Position numbers and translations under genes: made by a program. The notes below the pieces were generated by a model that did no database searches, had not been told where the DNA came from, and saw only the letters and a list, made by a program, of their open reading frames with translations. A stretch of 49,494 bases of DNA from assembly GCA_003220535.1 (NCBI GenBank), contig QHSU01000093.1, positions 1 to 49,494 of the forward strand, written 5' to 3'. Source of the DNA: Candidatus Rokuibacteriota bacterium (lineage in GTDB: Bacteria; Methylomirabilota; Methylomirabilia; Rokubacteriales; CSP1-6). This document shows, piece by piece, positions 7,523 to 15,348 of this stretch (its first letter is position 1; every line of letters starts with the position of its first letter).

Positions 7523-9148
7523 TCACCGGTCGAGCCAGGCTGCCACGAGTCGGCCGCCGTAGTCGTAGCCGAGGTTTGGCCCGTAGTTCTTGAGCGCACC
7601 GTCCCAAACGGCAACGTAGATCCCCGACGGGATCTGGACGTAGTACTGCTGTTTGGCCAGGTAGCGCTGCAGGTCGTGGATAACCTCCCGGCGCTTGGCG
7701 ACGTCGAAGATACGCCGCTGACGGATCAGCATGTCGGTGACGATCGGGTCGTCGACGTGACTCTGGTTCTTCGCCTCCCCCGGATAGTGCATGCCGAAGA
7801 GGAAGTTGTCGGGATCGAGGAACGGAGTTTGCGGGCCGTACGTCAGCGAGTCGAACTTTCCGAAGTAGCAGCTCGCGATGAAGGCGCCGTATTCGCGCTG
7901 GTCGAGCTTCGCGCTGATGCCGACGTCCTTCAGATACTTGAGGATGAGCTGGGCGTTGTCGGTGAGGAGGGTCGACCCATACGTCGTGAAGCACAGACTG
8001 GCGGCAAAGCCGTTCGGGTGTCCCGCCGCGGCGAGGAGTCGCCTGGCCTCGGCCGGGTCGTGCCGGAAATATTTCGCGGCCTCGCCCATCTGGTTGATCG
8101 GCAGAGCCCAGTCCGTGAGGCCCGCCGGCACGGCGGCGTTGAAGGAGCCAGCGCCTTCAAACGAGGTGTCGATCATCCCTTGTCGGTCGATCGCGAGCGA
8201 GACCGCCTGCCGGACGCGGACGTCCTTGAACGGGAGCTGGTCCGTACGCATCGAGATGTGGGTCTCGACGTTGCTGGGAAACTCAGCCGTGCGGAGATTC
8301 GGCCGCTTCTGCTTGAGCGTCTCCCTGATCTGCACCCAGTCCGTCCGGTTGATGCTGCCGGGGAACTCCCATCCCAGATCGTACTTGCCGGCGAGGAAGG
8401 CGGCCATGCGCGAGGCGTTGTCCTCGTCGACCACGTACTCGACCCGGTCGATGTACGGCAAGCCGGGAACGAAGTAATACGGATGGCGGACGAAGGTGAG
8501 CCCGACGTTCGGCCGATAGCTGTCGAGCATCCACGGCCCGGTCCCGATCACGGCCTCGGCTTTCCTGAGGTCGCCGAACTTCTCGACGCACTCGCGCGCG
8601 ACGATCGCCATCGCCATCGGATTGGCGAGGACGTCGAGCAGCCACGAGAACGGCTCCTTCATGACGAACTTTACCGTGTAGCGATCGACGACTTCGACGT
8701 GATCGACCGATTTCAGCATGTACGCCGTCGGGTTGCCCTTGACCGTGAGGAACCGTTCCACCGTGTAGCGCACATCCTCGGCCGTGAGCTCGCGCCCGTT
8801 GACTGGCGGCCTGGGATGCCAGCGGACACCCTTGCGTAGCTTGAAGATGTATGTCATCTCGTTCGGCTGACTCCACGACTCCGCGAGATCGCCTTCGATC
8901 TGAAAGGTCGTCGGGGCGACGCCAGGTCCAGCCTTGTGCTTGACGAGCCGGCTGTGCGTGAACGTGATCGGAATCTGGACCCGGTAGGCGGTCTGGAGCA
9001 TCTGGTCGAAGAGCGGAGGGTCCCAGCCCCGAACGGTCAGAGTCCCGCCCCGCTTCGGCGACTGCGCGGACGCCGCCGCGGGTTTCAGAAACCTGCCGAG
9101 CACGGCGAGACCACCGACGGCCAGCAGATCGCGACGAGTGAGATTCAT
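7523..9148 (-). CDS. Family 5 (peptide/nickel-type) ABC substrate-binding protein, Tat-exported
   Basis: The 541-residue product is an SBP_bac_5 binding protein at full length. The start at 9148 gives MNLTRRDLLAVGGLAVLG, a twin-arginine signal, with GGAGG upstream; a start at 9214 would bury it. Family landmarks include LAESWSQPNEMTYIFKLRKG with VRWHPRPPVNG, then GTGPWMLDSYRPN, and VRQAVSLAIDRQGM. Such proteins deliver peptides or other small solutes to DppBC-type permeases. It is divergent from the first UGSC selenoprotein operon, sharing a ~250-base upstream region, which suggests joint regulation. The permease genes at 14.5-16.3 kb have their own binding protein, so this one may be a second specificity subunit. 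Confidence 0.93.
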   Translation of the reverse strand: MNLTRRDLLAVGGLAVLGRFLKPAAASAQSPKRGGTLTVRGWDPPLFDQMLQTAYRVQIPITFTHSRLVKHKAGPGVAPTTFQIEGDLAESWSQPNEMTYIFKLRKGVRWHPRPPVNGRELTAEDVRYTVERFLTVKGNPTAYMLKSVDHVEVVDRYTVKFVMKEPFSWLLDVLANPMAMAIVARECVEKFGDLRKAEAVIGTGPWMLDSYRPNVGLTFVRHPYYFVPGLPYIDRVEYVVDEDNASRMAAFLAGKYDLGWEFPGSINRTDWVQIRETLKQKRPNLRTAEFPSNVETHISMRTDQLPFKDVRVRQAVSLAIDRQGMIDTSFEGAGSFNAAVPAGLTDWALPINQMGEAAKYFRHDPAEARRLLAAAGHPNGFAASLCFTTYGSTLLTDNAQLILKYLKDVGISAKLDQREYGAFIASCYFGKFDSLTYGPQTPFLDPDNFLFGMHYPGEAKNQSHVDDPIVTDMLIRQRRIFDVAKRREVIHDLQRYLAKQQYYVQIPSGIYVAVWDGALKNYGPNLGYDYGGRLVAAWLDR

Positions 9149-9402
9149 GGGTCTTCCTCCGTCGAGGACGTCTCGGTTCTTCTGCGCGTCATACCACGGC
9201 TTCACAGCATCCACCAGAGCAAGGACTGGAGGCCGGAGGTCACGTCAGCAGCGCGCTGACAGCCATCCAACGGCGTGTCGTCACTTGTGATACAGCTGAC
9301 GGCGTGGTCGTGCTGAAGAGCACGCCGCCCCGCCTTCAAGCGCGCTACGAACCGCGGCTGTTATACTTCTCCGGAGTCGACGCGTCACACGGAGGAACTC
9401 CG

Positions 9403-9939
9403 ATGAGCGAGCATCCCATGATCGTCGTTCACCCCGCCGCCGAGGACGTCGCGCGCCAGCTCGGGTTGGCTCCGCGCCTGCCGTCGCTGCGAGGCGCTCG
9501 CCTGGGCCTCATCGACAACTCGAAGCACAACGCCGACGCGTTCCTTCACACGCTCGAAACGATCCTCACTCGGGATTACGGCATCGAGCGCGTCGAGCGC
9601 TACCGGAAGACGAGCCCCAGCATTCCCACTCCGCCCGAGATCTTGGCCCGGCTGGCGGAATCCTGCGACGCCCTGGTGCACGGCGTCGCCGACTGAGGGT
9701 CGTGCGTGACGTGGGGTCTCCACGACAGCGTCGAGATGGAGCAGCAAGGGCGGCCTGCGGTGACGGTGGTGACGGAGGCGTTCGAGTCGGCCGCGGTGGC
9801 GCGTGCCGCCGCGCTGGGCCTGCCTGACCACCCGCGAGTGACGGTGGCGCATCCGCTGGCGAGCCGTCGCGGCGATGAGGTGTCGGAGATGGCGGCCGCG
9901 GCCGCGGCGTCCGTGGCCGCGGCGCTCATGAAGCGATGA
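9403..9939 (+). CDS. UGSC-family selenoprotein (in-frame TGA = Sec98)
   Basis: Start ATG at 9403 with GGAGGA 6 bases upstream. The frame meets TGA at 9694-9696 and continues in the same frame to 9939. Reading TGA as selenocysteine gives a 178-residue protein with HGVAD-Sec-GSC, the signature of UGSC-family (seleno)proteins; Sec98 and Cys101 would form the redox pair. Both flanks are coding: before it LRGARLGLIDNSKHNADAFL, after it TWGLHDSVEMEQQGRPAVTV and a C-terminal His-Pro. The second locus (12663-14339) has the same architecture, and a SECIS-like hairpin follows the TGA. The stop overlaps the next gene (ATGA), implying translational coupling. No signal peptide; probably cytosolic. Substrate unknown. 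Confidence 0.93.
9708..9726 (+). promoter_or_regulatory. Bacterial SECIS-like hairpin of the first UGSC gene
   Basis: Downstream of the TGA at 9694-9696 the sequence folds as CGTGG / CCACG (9710-9714 with 9720-9724) around the five-base loop GGTCT, with a further G-C pair beyond one A-A mismatch. The loop begins with G and starts 18 bases after the TGA, inside the window accepted for bacterial SECIS elements; the GGUCU loop resembles that of E. coli fdhF. The second UGSC gene has a hairpin at exactly the same distance. Confidence 0.8.
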
Positions 9940-11009
9940 TGGGGGCGGCGGCCACCGGCCGCGCGGCGCGGCGGACGATCAGCGGAGACTTCGTCGAGGC
10001 CGTTCGGTATCTCGAAAGCGAAGGGTGGACCGACGGGCTGCCGGTGATTCCGCCCACGGAGCCGCTCGTCGCCGAGATGCTGAGCTACACCAAGCGCGTG
10101 CCCGATGAAGTTCTCGGCCAGATGGAACCGTTGCGCGGCACAGTCACGGTCGAGAAGGTAGCGGCGAACGCGGTGATGGCAGGATGCCTGCCCGAGTACT
10201 TTCCTGTCGTCCTGGCCAGCGTCCGCGCCGCGCTCCAGCCGGAGTTCCACGTTGGCTCCACCGCGTGCACGACGGGCGGTTCTGCGCCGGTCATCATCGT
10301 GAACGGGCCCATCGCCCGGCGCCTCGGCATCAGCGGCGGCACCGCCTGCTTTGGCGGCAACATCAAACCGAACGCGACCATCGGGCGGGCACTCCGCCTC
10401 GTCATGCGCAACCTCGGCGGCGCCAAGCCCGATGGCATGGAGAAGTCCACGCAAGCGTGGCCCGGGAAGATCGTGGGCTGCTGCTTTGCCGAGAACGAGG
10501 CACGCTCTCCCTGGGAGCCGCTCCACGTCGCGCGGGGCTACGCGCCAGAGACGAGCACCGTCACCGTGGTGGCGGTTCGCGGCATCTATCCGGTGACCGA
10601 GGGAACGCAGACCACCGGCCAGGGTGTCGTCGAGACGGTGGTCGCCGCTATGCGCTATCTCGGCACGCCGATCTTCCACCAGATGCGCAACCGCATCCCC
10701 GTGGTCGTCGCGCTCTGCCCGGAACATGCTCAGGAGATTGGGCGCGCCGGGTTCGGGCGGCGTCAACTGTGCGAGCTCCTGTACGCCGAGGTTCGGCTGC
10801 CCGTGCGCGAGCTCATCGGACGCGTCTACTACGGAACGCGCGCGTGGCCCGACTGGATCGACGAGTCGGACCCTGAGGCGCGAGTGCCGATCGTCGCCAC
10901 TCCGGATGACTTCTGGCTTGTGGTCGCCGGCGGCGACGGCCGGCACAGCGCGTGGATGCCGGCCTGGGGCGTCTGCCGGGGCGCCACCGAGGTGATCGAG
11001 GAAAGCTGA
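9936..11009 (+). CDS. UGSC-associated partner protein (uncharacterised family)
   Basis: A 357-residue protein whose ATG overlaps the selenoprotein stop by four bases, so it is translationally coupled to it. It is homologous along its length to residues ~205-558 of the fused selenoprotein at 12663-14339: shared blocks include SEGWTDGLP.(I/V).PPTE, ANAVMAGC.PEYFPV, NGPIAR, PNATIGRA, GCCFAENEA / TCCFAENEA, SPW.PLHV.RG, ETSTVT, PEHA and a C-terminal GG.G.HSA..P. Conserved Cys, Glu and His suggest a catalytic or metal-binding role. No signal peptide or transmembrane segment. I do not recognise a characterised family; fusion in the neighbouring locus indicates it forms one functional unit with the UGSC protein. 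Confidence 0.85.
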   Translation: MMGAAATGRAARRTISGDFVEAVRYLESEGWTDGLPVIPPTEPLVAEMLSYTKRVPDEVLGQMEPLRGTVTVEKVAANAVMAGCLPEYFPVVLASVRAALQPEFHVGSTACTTGGSAPVIIVNGPIARRLGISGGTACFGGNIKPNATIGRALRLVMRNLGGAKPDGMEKSTQAWPGKIVGCCFAENEARSPWEPLHVARGYAPETSTVTVVAVRGIYPVTEGTQTTGQGVVETVVAAMRYLGTPIFHQMRNRIPVVVALCPEHAQEIGRAGFGRRQLCELLYAEVRLPVRELIGRVYYGTRAWPDWIDESDPEARVPIVATPDDFWLVVAGGDGRHSAWMPAWGVCRGATEVIEES

Positions 11010-11056
11010 GCGGCTATCCGTCCAGCGTCCGCCTCGGCGGAAAGTAGGAGAACGCC

Positions 11057-12364
11057 ATGGATCTCACGCGACGCGACTTCCTCGCCTCCGGCCCGCTTGC
11101 GGCTGGGGCGACACTGACCGGCACTCCCGCGACCACACCGGTCATGCTCGCACAGGCCGGGCCGACGCCACGCGGCTTCGACCCCGCCGATGCGACGCTC
11201 AAGTACGACCTTGTCATCGCCAACGCCGACGTGCTCGATCCGTCGCAGCGGCTGCGCGGCAAGCGCGACATCGGGATCAAGAACGGCCAGATCGCCGCGC
11301 TGTCGTCCACGCCGCTCGCCGCCGACCGCAGCGCGCAGCGCTACGACGCGGCGGGCAAGCTGACGACGCCGGGCCTCGTGGACCTGCACACGCACTACGG
11401 TCCGCTCATCGGTGCCATCGGCCTGCCCGCCGACGAGCTGGTGCCGATCACGGCGACCACGACGGGCGTGTCCGCTGGCGACGCGGGCGCCAACAACTTC
11501 GGCGCGCTCAAGCACTGGGTGATCGGCCAGGCGCGCACGCGGCTCTTCGCCTTCGTGCACATCTCGTCGATCGGACTGTCGGGCGGGCTCGCGCCGGGCG
11601 AGATGCTGAACATCGACTACGCCAACGTGGACGCGTGCGCGAGGGCGCTGGCCGAGAACCCCGACGTCGTGCTCGGCGTCAAGGTGCGGATCACCGACAA
11701 CGTCGTGGGTCAGAACGGCGTCGAGCCGCTCCGCCGCGCGCGACGCGCCGCCGAGCTGGCGGGCAAGAGCTTCCGCGTTATGTGCCATATCGGAGCCGCG
11801 CCCGGCAGCCTCGCCGATGTGCTGGACCTGCTGCGCCCCGGCGACATCCTCACGCACTCCTACAGCGGCGCTGGCAACAACATCGTCCAGAACGGCCAGC
11901 TGATCCCGGCCGCGAAGGCGGCCAAGCAGCGGGGCGTGATCTTCGACGTGGGCCACGGCGGTGGCTCGTTCGACTTCACGGTCTGCGAGCCGGCCATGAT
12001 GCAGGGCTGCCATGTCGACACGATCTCGAGCGACATCCACGCGGTGTCCATCAACACGCCCGGCTATCCGACGCTGCCGTGGGTGATGTCGAAGTTCCTC
12101 GCGCTGGGCCTGCCGCTGGAAGAGGTCGTGCAGCGCGCGACTATCGAGCCGGCGAAGATCATCGGACGCGTGCCCGGACTCGGCACCCTCGCCGTCGGCG
12201 CACCTGCGGACGTGGCGATCTTCGATTACGTCGATGGGCCCTCGGTCGAGTTCGTGGACACGCGCAACAACAAGAAGTCGGGCACGAAGAAGCTCGTGCC
12301 CGTCTTGACGGTCAAGGATGGCCGCCCCTTCGGCCGCCCCTATCCGATTCCCTTCCGCTATTAG
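11057..12364 (+). CDS. Tat-exported amidohydrolase / deacetylase-type metallohydrolase
   Basis: The 435-residue product starts MDLTRRDFLASGPLAAGA, a twin-arginine signal, followed by an amidohydrolase-superfamily TIM barrel. The metal-site set is complete: H111 and H113 (DLHTHYG), K209 as likely carboxylated lysine (GVKVRIT), H244 (MCHIG), H267 (LTHSYSG) and D326 (SSDIHA). The closest recognised type is the dihydroorotase-like amidohydrolase/deacetylase group, which hydrolyses amide or cyclic amide bonds. It lies 47 bases after the partner gene, probably in the same operon, with GTAGGAG before the ATG. Context suggests it processes the substrate, or a precursor, of the UGSC system outside the cytosol. 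Exact substrate unknown. Confidence 0.9.
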   Translation: MDLTRRDFLASGPLAAGATLTGTPATTPVMLAQAGPTPRGFDPADATLKYDLVIANADVLDPSQRLRGKRDIGIKNGQIAALSSTPLAADRSAQRYDAAGKLTTPGLVDLHTHYGPLIGAIGLPADELVPITATTTGVSAGDAGANNFGALKHWVIGQARTRLFAFVHISSIGLSGGLAPGEMLNIDYANVDACARALAENPDVVLGVKVRITDNVVGQNGVEPLRRARRAAELAGKSFRVMCHIGAAPGSLADVLDLLRPGDILTHSYSGAGNNIVQNGQLIPAAKAAKQRGVIFDVGHGGGSFDFTVCEPAMMQGCHVDTISSDIHAVSINTPGYPTLPWVMSKFLALGLPLEEVVQRATIEPAKIIGRVPGLGTLAVGAPADVAIFDYVDGPSVEFVDTRNNKKSGTKKLVPVLTVKDGRPFGRPYPIPFRY

Positions 12365-12662
12365 GCTTCGCTGGGAGTGTCTCCGACCTTCATGAGCCCT
12401 CGACCACCGAGTATGGTGCCATGCCCCGGGGCAGGGCAGCCGGAGGTAAGCCGGTGCATGCCGCGTGCGTAGCCACTTGACACGGTTCCTTTTTAGGCAG
12501 ATCGTCGCGCGCATCCGAGAGTGACGGCGGCGGCCGAATAGAACGAACGAGGAGGGGACGCTGGCCGAACGCCTCCGGGGTCAGGGGGCGGAGTTTCTCC
12601 TCGAGCCGAGGGTCCGCGGCAAGACACGAACTAGATTAGTAGAAGGGGAGGGTGCCACGGGC
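12365..12662. other. Intergenic region with a possible VOC-protein remnant
   Basis: About 300 bases between the amidohydrolase gene and the second UGSC gene. At 12561-12611 the plus strand reads LAERLRGQGAEFLLEPR, strongly reminiscent of the middle of glyoxalase/VOC-superfamily proteins, but with no flanking homology or start; it is probably a short gene scar. It is in the same frame as the downstream selenoprotein but unrelated to it. TTGACA occurs at 12477-12482 without an obvious -10 element. Confidence 0.35.
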
Positions 12663-14339
12663 ATGGCTACTATCGAATTGCTCGTTCCGGCCGCTGCGGT
12701 CGCCGGGAAGGCAGTGCCGCTGGCCAAGCGCGTCCCAACGCTCGAGGGTCGAGTCGTCGGCCTACTCAACAACTCGAAGTCTGGCACCCGACCGTTCCTG
12801 GATCGCGTCGAGGAGTTGCTGCAGAGCGTGCACGGCGTGTCCAGGATCATCCGCTACGACAAGAAGGCCGCAGCGCTCCCGGTGCCCGACGAGATGCTCG
12901 AGGCGGCGGCTCGCGAGTGCGACGTGGTGATCAACGGGATAGCCGACTGAGGGTCCTGCACGTCGTGGAGTGTCCACGACAGCATCGAGTTCGAGAAGCG
13001 CGGCGTTCCGACCGCGACCATCGTCACTGAAGAATTCCGGTCGCTCTACGGTATCGTCACGACGAGTCTCGGCCAGCCGAGCCTGCCGGCCGTGTACGTG
13101 TCGCATCCGATCGTGAGCGTCCCGCACCCTGAGATGCGTGAGCGGGCCGAGCCCGTGATGGCGGCGATCGTGGAGCTTGCCACCGAGACGGAAGCGTACG
13201 CGAACAGGACCGCCGGACCGCATACCGCCGCCGATACGAGCCGGCCTGCCGCAGCGGCCATGGTCGGCGAGCGAGTCACGGTTGCCGACGACCTGGAGGC
13301 GATCTTTGAGCGGTTCGCCAGCGAAGGCTGGACGGACGGGTTGCCGATCGTGCCACCGACCGAGGAGCGGGTCGCGCAGATGCTGGCCTTCAGCGATCTC
13401 GACCCGTCCTTTTCGCTGGGTCCGATGCCCCCGCGTTGGGGCGAGGCAACGATCGCCAAGTTGGCGGTCAACGCGGTGATGGCCGGCTGCAAGCCGGAGT
13501 ACTTCCCGGTCATCGTGACGGCGGTGAAAGCCATCCTCGGCAAGCCGTTCAACCTCTACGGCATCCAGGGCACGACGAACCCGGCCAGTCCGGTGCTCAT
13601 CGTCAACGGACCGATTGCTCGCGAGATCGGGGTCAATGCTCGCGGGAACTTGTTCGGTCCGGGCTTCCGGGCCAACGCGACTATCGGCCGTGCGATTCGG
13701 CTGATCATGACGACGATCGGCGGCGGCGTGCCGCAGCAGGCCGACAAGTCGACGCTCGGCAACCCGGCCAAGTTCACCTGCTGCTTCGCCGAGAACGAGG
13801 CGAACAGCCCCTGGGCGCCGCTTCACGTCGAGCGGGGCTTCGAGGCAGAGACGAGCACTGTCACCGCCTTCGGCGGGGCTGCACCCGCTAACATCATCGA
13901 CAAGAGCAAGACCGCCTACGAGATGCTCGAAGCGATCGCGAGGGCGATCGCCGTCTCCGGCTCCAACAATATGTTCATGAGCCAGGAAGCGCTCCTCGTC
14001 CTCGGCCCCGAGCATGCCTCAATCGCGGCGCGCCAGGGCTTCGACAAGAAGCGGGTGCGTCAGACGCTGTTCGAGCACGCCCGTATCCCGTTCGAGCAGA
14101 TCGGCCAGAGCAACGCGGACGTCTTGGGCGTATGGCGCGGCAACTGTATCGAGGACGTGGACGGGCGGCGGACGTTGCGGATCGCCGAGAAGCCGGAGGA
14201 CATCATCATCGTCGTGGCCGGTGGCGCGGGGAATCACTCGGCCTCGATCCCCGGATGGTACTCGCAATCGGTCACCCTGCCGCTCACCCGCGCCGACGGC
14301 ACGCCGATCCGCTCCGTCGCAGAGCTGAAGAAGGAATAG
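12663..14339 (+). CDS. Fused UGSC selenoprotein-partner protein (in-frame TGA = Sec96)
   Basis: One continuous frame of 558 residues interrupted only by TGA at 12948-12950. Reading it as selenocysteine gives NGIAD-Sec-GSC (Sec96, Cys99). Residues 1-~170 form the UGSC domain (VVGLLNNSKSGTRPFLDRVE before Sec; SIEFEKRGVPTATIVTEEF and VSHPI after it). A Ala/Thr/Pro-rich linker (~174-204) leads to the partner domain (~205-558), homologous to the separate protein at 9936-11009: SEGWTDGLPIVPPTE, ANAVMAGCKPEYFPV, FTCCFAENEANSPWAPLHVE, GGAGNHSASIPGW. The ATG has GGGGAGGG about 10 bases upstream. A SECIS-like hairpin follows the TGA. No signal peptide. Function unknown; likely a selenium-dependent redox enzyme. 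Confidence 0.92.
12962..12980 (+). promoter_or_regulatory. Bacterial SECIS-like hairpin of the fused UGSC gene
   Basis: A perfect 7-base-pair stem, GTCGTGG with CCACGAC, closes the five-base loop AGTGT. The loop has G in its second position and begins 18 bases after the TGA (12948-12950), the same distance as in the first UGSC gene, although the loop sequences differ. This satisfies the usual bacterial SECIS criteria (short stem, G in the first two loop positions, 16-37 bases from UGA). Confidence 0.82.
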
Positions 14340-14372
14340 GTTGAGCATGGTGCAGTCGCCCAACCTCCTTGA

Positions 14373-14531
14373 GCCACGACCCAAGACGACCTGCACGCTG
14401 TGGCGTTCCCCAAGATCGACGAGGCGCACATGGCCGCGCTGGAGCGCTGCGCCGGTGCATCCCTCAAGCAATACAGGGCCGGACAAAGGCTCATCGCCGT
14501 AGGCGAGCGCGACTTCAAGTTCTTCGTCAGC
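14373..14531 (+). pseudogene. N-terminal scrap of a cyclic-nucleotide-binding-domain oxidoreductase
   Basis: The plus strand reads TQDDLHAVAFPKIDEAHMAA, then CAGASLKQYRAGQRLI and VGERDFKFFV. This matches the start of the cNMP-binding domain that precedes the thioredoxin-reductase-like FAD domain in a common bacterial oxidoreductase family. Homology stops abruptly at about 14531, where the convergent permease gene ends, and there is no FAD domain. The frame is closed upstream at 14370 with no proper start. It is the edge of a gene cut off by whatever event placed the transporter genes here. Confidence 0.6.
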
Positions 14532-15348
14532 GGCCGCGGAGCTGTGGGTCGAGCACGGCGCGAAGCCCGTCGCCGAGCAGGTTGAATCCGAAGACGGCGA
14601 ACATGATCGCAATGCCTGGGAAGATGCTCATCCACGGAGCCGTCTCGAGGTAGGTACGGCCCTCGTTCAGCATCGTTCCCCATGACGGCGCCGGCGGCTG
14701 CGTCCCCAGGCCGAGGTAGCTCAGCGCGGCCTCGGTGAGGATCGCGTAGGCGAGGCTCACGGACACCTGCACGATGAGAGGCGCCAGGACGTTCGGGAGG
14801 ATGTGGCGAAAGACCACGCGGAACGAACCGGCGCCGAGCCCGAGCGCCGCGAAGACGTACTCCTTCTCGCGCTCGGCGATGACGGGACCCCGCGCGACAC
14901 GGCTGAAGAGCGGCGCGTAGACGACGGCGATCGCCAGCGCCGCATTGTCGAGACCCGGGCCCAGCATGGCGGCGATTCCGATCGCGAGGATCAGCGTCGG
15001 AAAGCTGAAGAGGACGTCCATCAGCCGGCCGATCGCGAGGTCGGGCCAGCCTCCCGCGTAGCCGCCGACGAGACCGAGGAGTGTGCCGGCGACGAAGGCG
15101 ATCGTGATGCTCGACAGCGCGACGCCGAGCGCGATTCGGCTGCCGTAGATCGTCCGGCTGAGCACGTCCCGACCGAAGCGATCGGTGCCGAAGGGATGCG
15201 CGGTGGACGGGGGCTTGAGCGCGTCGGCCACCTTCATCTCCGTCGGATCATAGGGCGTGACGACACCGGCGCAGGCCGCCAGCAGCACCATGGCCACGAC
15301 GATGCCGGCGCCGATGAGGACGAGCCGATTGCGCAGCGTCTCAGCCAT
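14527..15348 (-). CDS. DppC-type ABC transporter permease
   Basis: The 273-residue inner-membrane protein has the DppC N-terminal membrane segment (LVLIGAGIVVAMVLLAACAG), the periplasmic HPFGTDRFGRDVLSRTIYGS motif typical of DppC/OppC, and five further hydrophobic segments. The cytoplasmic EAA loop, where the ATPase docks, is represented by EYVFAALGLGAGSFRVVFRH followed by ILPN. The ATG at 15348 overlaps the upstream permease by eight bases; an in-frame start at 15366 is possible but overlaps further. It is the last gene of an operon binding protein-DppB-DppC. No ATPase (DppD/F) gene follows, so an ATPase must be supplied from elsewhere. Confidence 0.94.
   Translation of the reverse strand: MAETLRNRLVLIGAGIVVAMVLLAACAGVVTPYDPTEMKVADALKPPSTAHPFGTDRFGRDVLSRTIYGSRIALGVALSSITIAFVAGTLLGLVGGYAGGWPDLAIGRLMDVLFSFPTLILAIGIAAMLGPGLDNAALAIAVVYAPLFSRVARGPVIAEREKEYVFAALGLGAGSFRVVFRHILPNVLAPLIVQVSVSLAYAILTEAALSYLGLGTQPPAPSWGTMLNEGRTYLETAPWMSIFPGIAIMFAVFGFNLLGDGLRAVLDPQLRGR

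Noticed and set aside
9694..9696. TGA read as an ordinary stop ending a short hypothetical protein
   Set aside because: The downstream frame is conserved with the second UGSC gene, the motif is D-U-G-S-C and a SECIS-like hairpin follows; the frame ends in an ATGA overlap with the next gene.
12948..12950. TGA read as stop, or as a sequencing error
   Set aside because: The same motif with TGA occurs independently at the first locus with similar hairpin geometry, which an error would not produce.
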